From Rosettibacter sp964572725 (GTDB lineage: Bacteria; Bacteroidota; Ignavibacteria; Ignavibacteriales; Melioribacteraceae), in the NCBI GenBank assembly GCA_964572725.1, contig CAZNFW010000012.1:1-64000 (forward strand): a stretch of DNA of 64,000 nucleotides. The letters run 5' to 3'. The notes under the pieces were generated by a model. The model searched no databases. It was not told the origin of the DNA and worked only from the letters and a program-made list of their open reading frames with translations. This document shows, piece by piece, positions 50,296-59,823 of this stretch. Each line of letters begins with the position of its first letter. The first letter of the stretch is position 1. A program made the position numbers and the translations under genes.

Positions 50296-50350
50296 GATTC
50301 GGCTTCAGTCAGTCCACCGAATCTGGAGCGTCCTCGGAAGGTCCCGCTCC
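50296..50350 (-). promoter_or_regulatory. Twin GC-rich hairpins in the flgE leader
   Basis: In the minus-strand RNA two stems follow each other with one base between: GGAGCG/CGCTCC (50350-50325) and GATTCGG/CCGAATC (50323-50296), each with a 14-nt loop. The loops contain GGA motifs (GGACC, GAGGA; TGGACT). A strong ribosome binding site follows 14 bp later. The 55 bp are more than half G+C, in sharp contrast to the surroundings. No T-run follows, so it is not a terminator; a regulatory RNA structure or a palindromic repeat are the two options. Confidence 0.65.
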
Positions 50351-50371
50351 ATTGTTTATTACTTTAGTTAA

Positions 50372-50749
50372 TTAAAATGCAAAAACTACACTGTCAATAT
50401 TTGTAAAAACATTATCGTTCGAGTTTTCGACCTCGATTGCAGTTACAACAGTACGATTCGGAATATTGACAATAAATGCAGTGTTATTCATCAATATTAA
50501 AGAATCACGCGAACCTTTTGCTTCTGCTTTTTCTACAGCATTCTGAATCTTTGCAATTTCTTCTTCACTTAATTGAATCTTTCTTGATTCTAATCTTTTC
50601 ATTGCATGGTTCGAAAATTTTATTTTCTCAAGCTCTTCCTTAAATATCGAATCAAACGAAGCTTTAACGGGGTCGCGATGATTTCTTACCGAATCGCTGC
50701 TGCCTGTAATCGGAATAAATGGAACAGATATTCCATTAATTTCCGGCAT
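50372..50749 (-). CDS. Flagellar operon protein, TIGR02530 type
   Basis: 125 residues. KFSNHAMKRLESRKIQLSEE, then KIQNAVEKAEAKGSRDSLIL and NRTVVTAIE are the hallmarks of a small cytoplasmic protein found between flgD and flgE in many flagellar operons (TIGR02530 family). Its role is not firmly known; a part in hook assembly is suspected from position. It overlaps flgD by 1 bp and is 98 bp before flgE. Confidence 0.88.
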   Translation of the reverse strand: MPEINGISVPFIPITGSSDSVRNHRDPVKASFDSIFKEELEKIKFSNHAMKRLESRKIQLSEEEIAKIQNAVEKAEAKGSRDSLILMNNTAFIVNIPNRTVVTAIEVENSNDNVFTNIDSVVFAF

Positions 50750-51426
50750 TATTCATCACCTCCCTGTTTATTGACAATTTCAAGTATATCTCCTGCAGAA
50801 TATTGAACTCCATTAATTATTAACATCGTACTGTTTTCAGAATATTTAACACCATCAATTAAACCTACTACATAAGAATTAATACTTACTGCTTTGTCAC
50901 TAAAATCAGTTGCAATCACTTCAAATTTATAATCCCCATTTAAAACTTTTTCACCATTATTATCGGTTAAATCCCATAAAAGTTTATTGCTTCCTTTTCT
51001 GTTTGATGCTTCAATTGATTTAATAAGAGTTCCATATTGATTGTAAATATTTACTTTAACATTCTTTATTCCATCAGGAAGTTCATATCCAATTCCAAAA
51101 TTTTCCTGACCATCAACTTTTATTTCATTGCTATTAACTTTTACTTCTTTGCCAATCAAATTAGCAAGCATTGTGTTATTAATTGACTGTGTGAGCATAT
51201 AATTTGCATCAATGCTTTGCTTTAAATATTGATTGAGATTTGTTATTTGTTCTAATGATGTAAACTGTGCTAACTGTGCAGCATATTCAGTTCCATTCAT
51301 TGGATTTAATGGGTCTTGATTTTTTAATTGAGCAATCATCAGTTTTAAAAAATCATCTTTGCCCAAAACACTTTTATTCGAAGATACAGCCGCAGTGTTC
51401 GAATTATTATTAATCTCGCTTACCAT
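50749..51426 (-). CDS. flgD: Flagellar hook cap protein FlgD
   Basis: 225 residues. The N-terminal part DDFLKLMIAQLKNQDPLNPM with YAAQLAQFTSLEQITNLNQ is the family signature. The C-terminal half is the FlgD Ig-like domain (NVKVNIYNQYGTLIKSIEAS, LLWDLTDNNGEKVLNGDYKF). FlgD caps the growing hook and leaves when it is complete. It lies 9 bp after fliK and overlaps the TIGR02530-type gene by 1 bp. Confidence 0.96.
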   Translation of the reverse strand: MVSEINNNSNTAAVSSNKSVLGKDDFLKLMIAQLKNQDPLNPMNGTEYAAQLAQFTSLEQITNLNQYLKQSIDANYMLTQSINNTMLANLIGKEVKVNSNEIKVDGQENFGIGYELPDGIKNVKVNIYNQYGTLIKSIEASNRKGSNKLLWDLTDNNGEKVLNGDYKFEVIATDFSDKAVSINSYVVGLIDGVKYSENSTMLIINGVQYSAGDILEIVNKQGGDE

Positions 51427-51435
51427 TTCTGCCTC

Positions 51436-53934
51436 TCATATTAAATAATCATAAGTATTATAGCCCATCAATTTCTTTGTAGATGGAGCTTTTGAATTTT
51501 CTACTTTAATTTCTTTGTTGTAAGATTTTGAATAAGATTTTTTTCTGATATTAGAATTTCTCAATGATTTTTGTTCATAATTTCCAAGACTTACATTTAC
51601 ATCATTAAGCTGAATGCCTGATGACTGCAATGAATTTTTTAATTGTTCAATGTTATTCTGAATTAACTGCTTAGCCTGTTCGTTATCAACTTCAATATTT
51701 GCACGCAATTGATTTTCTATATAATCAATCGAAAGAGTAAGCTTTCCAAGATTTTCTGGATTCAATTGGAATGTAATGCTGTGCTTATTTCCGCTGCTTA
51801 TATATTTTGCAATTTCATCACTAATTTGATTTGCATTAATTACTTTTAATGATTCTTTTAGATTTCCAAATTCATTATGAATTTTGCTTTTTAATGTGTT
51901 TGTCTGATTATCAATAACTTCAACTTTGTTATTTGAACTTTCATGAGGATTTGACTGGAAATTTTTGGGAATTTCTTTTGAAATGCTTTGTTCAAACTTA
52001 TTTACATTCTTTTCAGAATCGTTAGCAATGGATTCTGTCTGCTGTAAAGTTTTCTTTGTCCCCTTTTCATTTTTACTATCTTTAGCAGAATTAAATTCAT
52101 TTGCATTAGAAGATTGGTTTATTTTAATTTCATTAATTCTCAAAGTTTGAGAATCAACATTTTCATTTAATCCGTGTTTTGTATTTAAATTAATTTGATT
52201 TGTTTTTGTATCAACTTTATTACTTTCATCTAAATTATTCTTATTGACTAATTTCGTTTCATCAGAAACATCTGATATTTGATTCTTTTTATTTTCATTT
52301 ATAAAAGATTTTAAACTTGTTTTCGAAAAGCTTTCAATTAACTTTTCTGGCTCTGCTCCTTTAATTAGTTCAACACTATCAGAAATTGTATTTTGATTAC
52401 TATTAACTTCATTTGAATAAGATTGATTCTTGATATTTCCTGCTGTTTTATTATCTAATTTTTGACTGGCTTTTTTTACTTCAATTTTTATGCTTTCTAT
52501 ATTCAATTCATTTGCAGTAAACTCACTTTTAATATTAGCAAAATCTTTTTTAACAGCTTCTGCAGATTTATTATCAATAACTTCTGGATTGAACTTCTTT
52601 ATATCTTGTTTAGTCACATCTTTAATAATTCTTACCTTTGAAAATTTTCCTCCAGTTAATAAACTAAAATCTATTTCTGAACTTGCTAAAGGAAGAGTAA
52701 TATTTTCTCTTGAAGGATTACCTTTATTTAAAGACAGAGAAGAATCATCAGATGTAGTTTCTATTTCATTTTTTATGTCTTTTTGTCGATAAACAGGATT
52801 TTCACCTGCAAAATTCTTAGTCACTTTAATCTGATTTAGTTTATTTTCAGAATTATTCTCTTTTAAATTAGAATCACTATTAACTTCCTTATAAGCAACA
52901 GAATTTGAACTGTTAGTCGATTCACTTCTTTTAACTGGATTAATTACGCCAGCAATTTTTGATGAATCTATTTCATTATTCGTTAACACCTCATTATTAT
53001 TTTCTACAAGAAAATCATTTTCATTAGAGGTGTATGACTTATCATTCCTGTAAGGCGAATAAATAAAATTATTATTTTCAAAAGAAGTATGAATTACTTC
53101 TAATTTATAATACTTTTCTCCAGAATTATTTTCTAATTGATTTTCCACAGCCGGATTCTGCACTTTAAGTTCATTCACTTTTGATTTTTCTAATTCATAA
53201 AAATTACTTAGAACTGTATCATAATTCTGGAAATTATTCGAAGCAATTAAATCATTCTGCGATTTACTTACCTGTGATTTCTTGTTGATTTTATTCTTGC
53301 TTTCGTCATAAGGCTCTATGCTTGAAATTGTTAGTGTTAATTTTTCTCCTTCTGTTTTAAGAGTAAGACTAAAAATATCTTTATTATCAATAGAAGTTAT
53401 TATTGCTTCAGGATTAAAGCCAATAAAATTATATTCACTTGTGTAAGAAGAATTTATTTGATTGCTTTCAACTTCTTTTTCATTGAGATATACAATATTT
53501 GTATCATAAGAATCACCTGTTTTTGAAAAATCTTTTTGTTTGAGTGATTCATTTATCTTGTTGAAAAATTGTTCCAAATTTTCTCTATCAATGATAAAAA
53601 TTTTCGAAGTGATATGAGCAGAATTAATATTAACTGCATTGGAATTTGATACAAGAGCTGTATTTTCTAATAATTCAATTGCCTGCTGAATGCCTTCTAC
53701 TGTCTCTTTATTTGATTTTGTGATTGTTAAATTTTTCAAATCATTTACATCAAGAAGAATTTCTTTTTCCGTTGTTGAATTTATTTCCGTCAGATTGGAT
53801 TCAAATTCTTCTTCGCAGATTTTTATTATGTCTGAGAACAAATAACTTTTGTTAGAGTTATTCGATGAACCGATAAAGTTCTTATTCTCAACTAAAAATG
53901 CTTTATCAAAAAATAATGGATTAAAGTTCATCAT
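51436..53934 (-). CDS. fliK: Hook-length control protein FliK
   Basis: 832 residues, about twice the size in E. coli. The first 700 are a low-complexity Asn/Ser/Lys/Glu-rich stretch expected to be unfolded, which works as the molecular ruler in FliK. The last 120 contain the Flg_hook domain: SITFQLNPENLGKLTLSIDY, then EVDNEQAKQLIQNNIEQLKN and LQSSGIQLNDVNVSLG. It is exported during hook growth and triggers the FlhB switch. Its length matches the unusually large FlgE. It overlaps the MotE-like gene by 4 bp. Confidence 0.93.
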   Translation of the reverse strand: MMNFNPLFFDKAFLVENKNFIGSSNNSNKSYLFSDIIKICEEEFESNLTEINSTTEKEILLDVNDLKNLTITKSNKETVEGIQQAIELLENTALVSNSNAVNINSAHITSKIFIIDRENLEQFFNKINESLKQKDFSKTGDSYDTNIVYLNEKEVESNQINSSYTSEYNFIGFNPEAIITSIDNKDIFSLTLKTEGEKLTLTISSIEPYDESKNKINKKSQVSKSQNDLIASNNFQNYDTVLSNFYELEKSKVNELKVQNPAVENQLENNSGEKYYKLEVIHTSFENNNFIYSPYRNDKSYTSNENDFLVENNNEVLTNNEIDSSKIAGVINPVKRSESTNSSNSVAYKEVNSDSNLKENNSENKLNQIKVTKNFAGENPVYRQKDIKNEIETTSDDSSLSLNKGNPSRENITLPLASSEIDFSLLTGGKFSKVRIIKDVTKQDIKKFNPEVIDNKSAEAVKKDFANIKSEFTANELNIESIKIEVKKASQKLDNKTAGNIKNQSYSNEVNSNQNTISDSVELIKGAEPEKLIESFSKTSLKSFINENKKNQISDVSDETKLVNKNNLDESNKVDTKTNQINLNTKHGLNENVDSQTLRINEIKINQSSNANEFNSAKDSKNEKGTKKTLQQTESIANDSEKNVNKFEQSISKEIPKNFQSNPHESSNNKVEVIDNQTNTLKSKIHNEFGNLKESLKVINANQISDEIAKYISSGNKHSITFQLNPENLGKLTLSIDYIENQLRANIEVDNEQAKQLIQNNIEQLKNSLQSSGIQLNDVNVSLGNYEQKSLRNSNIRKKSYSKSYNKEIKVENSKAPSTKKLMGYNTYDYLI

Positions 53935-54521
53935 TGCACGCTAATTATTCTATTTGCCACTTCTGGTTTAAGTTCTGCAATTATTTCTGCTGCTTTTTTC
54001 TTTTTCATCGAAAAGATTATGTCTCTTGCTATATTATCGGAATAACTCTGAATAATTTTAGCAGCTTTTTTTGAATCCATGGCTTCATAAAGTTTGACTG
54101 TATTTTTAACCCATGCTTTATATGCACTATCTTTTTTTATTGCTTCTTTACTTTTATCAGGTTGAACATTAATGGGAACAACTTGTTTGGTTTCTTTTTC
54201 TGCTTTCAATTTTTTTAATTCTTCCAATAAAGTACGCAAACTATCAATCAATACAGAATCTCTTACATTCATCGACAACATATCGTAAGCTGAATTTTCT
54301 TTATTCGATTGAATTGGCTCAGATTGTCCATGTTTCAAATTCGCAGCACTTTTACTTTTGTTAACAGGAGTTGTTTTTGGATTCCCAGATTGAGCATTGG
54401 TTACAGGTGTAAAATCAAATTCAAAAACATTTCTGTAATTAGATGCTGCATAAATCATCAATAATGTCACTATAATAAATGCAGCAGTAAAAGCAAAACC
54501 ATAAATAATTTTTTCTTTCAC
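53931..54521 (-). CDS. MotE-like flagellar protein
   Basis: 196 residues. One membrane helix (FAFTAAFIIVTLLMIYAASN, about 9-28) is followed by a long polar and coiled-coil region. The C-terminal MgtE N-domain-like unit contains YEAMDSKKAAKIIQSYSDNI and IFSMKKKKAAEIIAELKPEV. This layout is that of MotE, a periplasmic partner that stabilises the stator protein MotC in rhizobia, and of the YlxF-type proteins between fliJ and fliK elsewhere. The job here is inferred from layout and place. It overlaps fliJ and fliK by 4 bp each. Confidence 0.8.
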   Translation of the reverse strand: MKEKIIYGFAFTAAFIIVTLLMIYAASNYRNVFEFDFTPVTNAQSGNPKTTPVNKSKSAANLKHGQSEPIQSNKENSAYDMLSMNVRDSVLIDSLRTLLEELKKLKAEKETKQVVPINVQPDKSKEAIKKDSAYKAWVKNTVKLYEAMDSKKAAKIIQSYSDNIARDIIFSMKKKKAAEIIAELKPEVANRIISVQ

Positions 54522-54955
54522 GATTCTTTCCTGTTAAAATTATTTATAGCAATATCATTAAGTTGTTTCAATTCTTCTCTATTTGTTTCGAACAAAAATT
54601 CTTCATATTGTTTTTCTTTCAATGTTTCAAGTATTTTTTTTTCTTTTTTGCGTTCAAGTAATTCGCTCATTTTTTGTGACTTCTTTGTTTTCCAGTCTTC
54701 TATCTTTCTTCCTAAATTCGTAATATCTTTTTCTAAGGTTTTGCAAAGTGATTTTGCACTTTTATAATCAATTGCTTTTATCTTACCGCTGTTAATTTTT
54801 TCTACAAGCATTTTTCTCTTCGTTATTAATTTTATCTTTTCATCTTCGAGCTTTGCAATTTCTTTTTCAATCTCTGAAATTTCTTTCAATATTTTTTTTT
54901 CAAGTACTTCTTTAATTCTTAATATTGATTCATACTTATAAACAAACTTTGACAT
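54518..54955 (-). CDS. fliJ: Flagellar export protein FliJ
   Basis: 145 residues, almost entirely a long antiparallel coiled coil (KYESILRIKEVLEKKILKEI at the start, LLERKKEKKILETLKEKQYE later). FliJ sits in the centre of the FliI ring and links it with FlhA. The sequence family is weakly conserved, so length, coiled coil and position right after fliI carry the call. It overlaps fliI by 1 bp. Confidence 0.87.
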   Translation of the reverse strand: MSKFVYKYESILRIKEVLEKKILKEISEIEKEIAKLEDEKIKLITKRKMLVEKINSGKIKAIDYKSAKSLCKTLEKDITNLGRKIEDWKTKKSQKMSELLERKKEKKILETLKEKQYEEFLFETNREELKQLNDIAINNFNRKES

Positions 54956-56277
54956 CAGTTATCCATTATATGATATAATTTATCTATTGTATCAGGATAA
55001 TTTGCTTTTTCAAAAATATCCTGCTTAAGAAATGTTCTTAATTGATTAATTTTACTAATAGCTCTATCAATTTGCGGATTGCTACCCTTTACATATGCTC
55101 CTATGTTAATTAAATCTTCTGCTTCTCTGTAAGTTGAGAGCAATTCATTGAATGCCATAATTTTTTTATAATGTTCCTGATCAATAATATCTGGCATTAC
55201 TCTGCTTACACTTTGCAGAGTATCAATAGCCGGATAATGTCCTTTATTTGCAAGTTTTCTTGAAAGAACAATGTGTCCATCTAAAATCGAACGAACTGCA
55301 TCTGCAATTGGTTCGACCATATCATCGCCATCAACAAGAACAGTATAAATTCCTGTTATTGAACCACGTTCAGAATTTCCTGCACGTTCGAGAAGTTTTG
55401 GCAGAAGTGCAAAAACAGAAGGTGTATATCCTTTTGTTGTTGGTGGTTCTCCAATTGTCAATCCAATTTCTCTTTGAGCCATAGCAAAACGGGTTACAGA
55501 ATCCATCATCAACATTACATCCAAACCTAAATCTCTAAAATATTCGGCAATAGTTGTTCCAACATATGCGCCTTTAACTCTGATTAATGGAGATTTATCA
55601 CTTGTTGCTACAACAACTACAGAACGTTTTAAGCCTTCTTCGCCTAAATCTTTTTCAATAAATTCTCTTACTTCTCTTCCGCGTTCGCCAATTAAAGTAA
55701 TTACATTTACATCTGCACTTGTATTTCTTGCAATCATACCAAGAGTAACACTTTTACCAACACCACTTCCTGCAAAAATTCCTATTCTTTGACCTTTGCC
55801 AATTGTTAATAATCCATCAATTGCACGAATTCCTGTTTGAATTGGCGTAGTAATTCTTTTTCTTTCAAGTGGATTCGGAGGTTCGCGATGTGCTTCTCTG
55901 TACGAAGTATAAAAAATTTCTCCTTTTCCATCGATAGGATTTCCAAGTCCATCAATCACTCTTCCAAGCAGTTCTTTTCCCACTCCTACTGTAAATCCTT
56001 TACCTGTTGCTTTAATTTCACAAGCTGGTGAAATATTATGAACTTCTCCGAGAGCAATAGATAAAACTTTTCCGTTCTTAAAACCAACTACTTCCGATTT
56101 ACAGATTTCATTCCCATTCTGGTCAACAATTGTGCATACTTCACCCATAACAACATTTGGTCCCACAGATACAATAATTAATCCTACAACATCAACTACT
56201 TTCCCATTTACTTTTAATGTATCAGATTTTGAAATTACTTTCTGATATCTTTCAAATATGTCGCTTACTATATTCAT
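54955..56277 (-). CDS. fliI: Flagellum-specific ATPase FliI
   Basis: 440 residues, usual length. Walker A is IGIFAGSGVGKSVTLGMIAR (about residues 166-185). VITLIGERGREVREFIEKDL, then DVMLMMDSVTRFAMAQREIG (Walker B) and the type III specific end YREAEDLINIGAYVKGSNPQ follow. It energises early steps of export. It overlaps fliH by 4 bp and fliJ by 1 bp. Confidence 0.98.
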   Translation of the reverse strand: MNIVSDIFERYQKVISKSDTLKVNGKVVDVVGLIIVSVGPNVVMGEVCTIVDQNGNEICKSEVVGFKNGKVLSIALGEVHNISPACEIKATGKGFTVGVGKELLGRVIDGLGNPIDGKGEIFYTSYREAHREPPNPLERKRITTPIQTGIRAIDGLLTIGKGQRIGIFAGSGVGKSVTLGMIARNTSADVNVITLIGERGREVREFIEKDLGEEGLKRSVVVVATSDKSPLIRVKGAYVGTTIAEYFRDLGLDVMLMMDSVTRFAMAQREIGLTIGEPPTTKGYTPSVFALLPKLLERAGNSERGSITGIYTVLVDGDDMVEPIADAVRSILDGHIVLSRKLANKGHYPAIDTLQSVSRVMPDIIDQEHYKKIMAFNELLSTYREAEDLINIGAYVKGSNPQIDRAISKINQLRTFLKQDIFEKANYPDTIDKLYHIMDN

Positions 56278-56897
56278 TTTTCTTTCTTAGGAATACTTTC
56301 TTCTAATTTTTTTCTTAATTCATCAAGTTGACTTGAAATTCTGGCATCAACATTCCCAATTTCTGTTTCTACCAGACAACCTCCTTTTTCAATTCTATTA
56401 TCGGGTTCAAATTTTATTTTATTGAATGAACTATTGTTCAAAAGATTTTTGCTGTACTCATTCAATTTATCAAGGTCATCAGGATTTAATTTAATTTTTA
56501 CTTCATTTGCTCCAATAATTTTTGATATTGCTGCTTTGAGATTTTCATTTATTAAAGTCTCTATTTCAATTTCACGCTGAAGTATTTTTTTAGATATTTC
56601 ATATGCAGTATTTATTACAAGACTTTCAAAAGCTGTTTCAAATTCTTCCATTCTTTCATCATATGCAGAGAGTATGTTATAGACTTCTTCATATTTCTTA
56701 AAAAGTTTTTCAGAAAAATCTTTTTCTAAATCTCTTTTTAATTTTTGTTGACCATCATTAAAACCTTTCTTATAAGCATCCTCAATTTTTTTTTGTAATG
56801 ATTCAGCTTCTCTTTCTTCCTGAACTGAATCTTCGCCAGAGAGTACTTTTACAATAGGTTTGGATTTTCCAGCTGTAACTTTCAGAATATTAGACAT
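56274..56897 (-). CDS. fliH: Flagellar export ATPase regulator FliH
   Basis: 207 residues. A charged helix (EREAESLQKKIEDAYKKGFN) with a glycine-spaced stretch leads into the C-terminal domain (FESLVINTAYEISKKILQRE, VKIKLNPDDLDKLNEYSKNL, FEPDNRIEKGGCLVETEIGN) typical of FliH/HrpE. FliH binds and restrains FliI and links it to FliN. It overlaps fliG by 8 bp and fliI by 4 bp. Confidence 0.93.
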   Translation of the reverse strand: MSNILKVTAGKSKPIVKVLSGEDSVQEEREAESLQKKIEDAYKKGFNDGQQKLKRDLEKDFSEKLFKKYEEVYNILSAYDERMEEFETAFESLVINTAYEISKKILQREIEIETLINENLKAAISKIIGANEVKIKLNPDDLDKLNEYSKNLLNNSSFNKIKFEPDNRIEKGGCLVETEIGNVDARISSQLDELRKKLEESIPKKEK

Positions 56898-57939
56898 AAA
56901 CTTCTTCTGGACCTCCTCTTATGTTAAGAGAAATTTCTCCGGCTTCTTCGAGTGCTTTTATAACATCAATAATTCTTGCTTGTGCTGCTTCAACTTCTTT
57001 TAATTTTACCATTCCCATGTATTGTAATTCTTCTTTTAATAAATCGGCAGCACGTTCAGACATATTCTTGAATATTTTTTCTTTAAGTCTATCATCAGCA
57101 ATTTTAAGAGCCAGAGCCAGATCTTTCCTGTCAACCTCACGCAATATTTTTTGAATATCCCTGTCAGCAATATTGATAATTTCATCAAATATGAACATTA
57201 ATCTTTTTACTTCATATGCAACTTCTGGATCTTTTTCTTCAATTCGATTAAGAATTTCTTTTGTAAGAGATACATTCAATCTATTTAAAATTCCTGCTAA
57301 AGTTTTTGGTCCGCCAAGTTTTCCAACTGATTGACTCATTGACAGGCCTGCAATTTCATCAACAACATGTTCAATTTGTTTTAATGTTTGAGGAGCAATT
57401 TTACCCAAAGTTGCAATTCTGAATGCCACATCAATTCTCAAATCTTCTGGAAGTTCTTTCAATGCAGCAGCAGTCTGGTCAGGACTCAACTGAGAAAGAA
57501 TCAATGCCATTGTTTGAGGATGTTCTTTATTTAAAAAATTGATCAATTGAGCAGGTTCAGCTCTTTTAAGAACATCAAAACCTTTAAGTGTTGTAAGTCT
57601 TTTAACTTTTTCAATAATTTCCTGTGCTTTGGGTTTGCCAAAAGTTTTTTCTAAAATTGCCTCGGCATAATCAAGCCCGCCTTCAAGAACATATTCACGA
57701 GCAGTAACCATATTATAAAATTCTTCTATAACACTGTCAGCAACTTTTGAAGGGACATTTTTTACTTTTGTAATTTCAGCTGAAAGAATTTCAATATCAG
57801 CCGGGTCAAGATGTTTTAAAACTGCTGAGGCGGCTTCTACATTCAAAGCAACCATCAGCATTGCAGCTTTTTGCAGACCTGTTATTTCAGATTGCTGATC
57901 CTGTTTCTGTGGTACTTGTACATTTGCATTAGATTTCAT
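56890..57939 (-). CDS. fliG: Flagellar motor switch protein FliG
   Basis: About 349 residues. Three in-frame ATGs (57957, 57945, 57939) all lie inside the end of fliF; the last is chosen because GGATG stands 9 bases before it. KAAMLMVALNVEAASAVLKH at the start, the middle EHPQTMALILSQLSPDQTAA, and the C-terminal motor domain (IFDEIINIADRDIQKILREV, DLALALKIADDRLKEKIFKN) with its charged torque helix are complete. FliG touches the stators and sits on FliF. It overlaps fliH by 8 bp. Confidence 0.97.
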   Translation of the reverse strand: MKSNANVQVPQKQDQQSEITGLQKAAMLMVALNVEAASAVLKHLDPADIEILSAEITKVKNVPSKVADSVIEEFYNMVTAREYVLEGGLDYAEAILEKTFGKPKAQEIIEKVKRLTTLKGFDVLKRAEPAQLINFLNKEHPQTMALILSQLSPDQTAAALKELPEDLRIDVAFRIATLGKIAPQTLKQIEHVVDEIAGLSMSQSVGKLGGPKTLAGILNRLNVSLTKEILNRIEEKDPEVAYEVKRLMFIFDEIINIADRDIQKILREVDRKDLALALKIADDRLKEKIFKNMSERAADLLKEELQYMGMVKLKEVEAAQARIIDVIKALEEAGEISLNIRGGPEEVYV

Positions 57940-59530
57940 ATTCATGCATCCATGCATTTATTAGTTTTGCTGCTTCTGCAGGATTCTTTGTAACATAGTT
58001 AATAATTTTTTCTTGTTGATTTTTCTTTAGTAATGCTTCATCAGAAATTTCGTCTTCCAAATCGCCAACTGGGATAAGCGGACGTTTTTTAGTTGTAGCC
58101 AATTGATTGATTAGATTCGATTCCGCTCTTTGCTGCAAAGCGGCAGATGTTGGAGTTGCAATCAAATCGCCTGGATTAATTGTACCTATAACAATTTTTT
58201 CTGTTTTTAATTTTTTCATTAAACTTTTCAGAACAAATATTGAAGCAACAATTGCAATAAGCATAAAGATAACATTTGTCAATTCATCTGCATTAGGGAT
58301 TACTGTATTTTTTTCTTCAAAACCTTCTTCATTCGTCTTTACTTCAAAAGGAATACTGACAAGTGAAAACTGGTCGTTTCTGTTAGGGTCAATACCTACA
58401 GCATTTTTTACAAGGTCTTCTAATTTTTTAAGTTGTTCGGGCGGACGGGGTTCATAAACTATTTCTGTTTTGTCTCCATTTTTTACTTCCTTCGGAATAT
58501 CATTTATTACTGCTGCTACACTTAATCTCTGTATGTTGCCACTGCCTTCAACAACTTTTTGAATAGTTTTGCTTATTTCGTAATTGGTCAAAGTATTTTC
58601 ATTGTTCTGTGCAGTAGAATCTTTCGAACTAACACCCTGATTATTCGATTTAATTGTTTGTTCACTTACAGCAACTTGTGATTCTGGATCGTACTGTTCC
58701 ATTGTTTTTTCAACCTGGTCAAAATTTAAATCAGCATTAACCTGAACAACAGAATTTCCAAAACCAACAACATTATCAAGAATAGCCTGAGCCTTTTTGG
58801 CAAGATAATTTTCAACAGACTGTTTTATTTCATACTGTTTGGTTGATGCAAAAGCAAGCGGACCTTCTTCGTCTTCGTTTGAAAGCATTCTTCCTTTAGT
58901 ATCAATTATCGAAACTTTGCTTGGTTGTAAACCTTCTACACTTCCACAAATTAAATTTACTATTGATGTAATATTTTCTTTACTTATTAATGCTCCATTT
59001 CTTAATTTCAAAACAACAGAGGCAGAAGGCAATTTTTCTTCATCTTTAAAAATTGACTTTTGAGGAATTACAATGTGAACTCTCGCTCCCTGAACTCCAT
59101 CTAATTGTGAAATAGTTCGTGCAAGTTCTCCTTCAAGTGCTCTTTTGAAATTAAGTTTTTGCATAAATTCAGACATACCCATTGATGTCTTGTCAAATAT
59201 TTCATAACCTATAACACCAGAACTTGGGATTCCGCGGCTGGCAAGAGCTAATCTTGTTTCATAAACTTTTTCTCTTGGAACTTTTATAGTTTGTCCGCCA
59301 TCATCAATCTTATATAATATTTTTTGACTTGATAAATATTCCACAACTTTAGATGCATCTTCAGCAGACAATCCGCTGTATAGTGTTGTATATGTGGGTT
59401 CGTTCAAGAAAAAAAGCATTACAACAAGCAATACTGCTGTAAGCAGTATTCCGCCAATTAACATAAATTTTTGTTTGGGATTCAGTTTATTAATTATTCC
59501 CAGCAATGCTTGTAAAGGATTTGAATTCAT
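57929..59530 (-). CDS. fliF: Flagellar MS-ring protein FliF
   Basis: 533 residues. Two membrane helices (FMLIGGILLTAVLLVVMLFF near residue 30 and NVIFMLIAIVASIFVLKSLM near 430) enclose the periplasmic ring-building region. TLYSGLSAEDASKVVEYLSS, then FMQKLNFKRALEGELARTIS and GVQGARVHIVIPQKSIF, are signature segments. The C-terminus binds FliG. It lies 1 bp after fliE and overlaps fliG. Confidence 0.98.
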   Translation of the reverse strand: MNSNPLQALLGIINKLNPKQKFMLIGGILLTAVLLVVMLFFLNEPTYTTLYSGLSAEDASKVVEYLSSQKILYKIDDGGQTIKVPREKVYETRLALASRGIPSSGVIGYEIFDKTSMGMSEFMQKLNFKRALEGELARTISQLDGVQGARVHIVIPQKSIFKDEEKLPSASVVLKLRNGALISKENITSIVNLICGSVEGLQPSKVSIIDTKGRMLSNEDEEGPLAFASTKQYEIKQSVENYLAKKAQAILDNVVGFGNSVVQVNADLNFDQVEKTMEQYDPESQVAVSEQTIKSNNQGVSSKDSTAQNNENTLTNYEISKTIQKVVEGSGNIQRLSVAAVINDIPKEVKNGDKTEIVYEPRPPEQLKKLEDLVKNAVGIDPNRNDQFSLVSIPFEVKTNEEGFEEKNTVIPNADELTNVIFMLIAIVASIFVLKSLMKKLKTEKIVIGTINPGDLIATPTSAALQQRAESNLINQLATTKKRPLIPVGDLEDEISDEALLKKNQQEKIINYVTKNPAEAAKLINAWMHEYEI

Positions 59531-59531
59531 A

Positions 59532-59822
59532 TTAAACTGGTATCCTTGTTAATTCTTTATACATATCAATTGCTTTGTTACGAATTTCCATTAAAAGTTC
59601 CAGACTTGTTTTAGCTTTTTCTCCAGCAATCATCACTTCATGAAGTTCTACCCCATTTCCAGAAACAAAATCTTCGATTGCTTTTTGTGATTCTTTTTGT
59701 GCTTGATTAACATTATTAATCAGTTCAGCAAATGTATTTGTGATGTTATTTTCTTCTTTAGGTTTCTTAACTTCTGAACCAAGAGAATTAACAACAAAAT
59801 TATTTAGTCCTTCGATTTTCAT
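59532..59822 (-). CDS. fliE: Flagellar hook-basal body protein FliE
   Basis: 96 residues from the ATG at 59822, which has a strong AGGAGAGG 6 bp upstream; the longer frame starts at TTG and overlaps the previous gene. The C-terminal half (ESQKAIEDFVSGNGVELHEV, AGEKAKTSLELLMEIRNKAI, DMYKELTRIPV) is the family pattern. FliE joins the MS-ring to the rod. It lies 1 bp before fliF and 1 bp after the small unknown gene. Confidence 0.95.
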   Translation of the reverse strand: MKIEGLNNFVVNSLGSEVKKPKEENNITNTFAELINNVNQAQKESQKAIEDFVSGNGVELHEVMIAGEKAKTSLELLMEIRNKAIDMYKELTRIPV

Positions 59823-59823
59823 T

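Noticed and set aside
50296..50350. flgE leader as a known cyclic di-GMP riboswitch
   Set aside because: The conserved core bases of the GEMM class are not seen and the layout of two simple hairpins does not fit.
54034..54060. TAAA-N15-TCCGATAA match inside the MotE-like gene, 100 bp before fliK
   Set aside because: fliK is an early-middle gene in an operon with a sigma-54 type promoter; possible but unlikely, so not listed as a feature.
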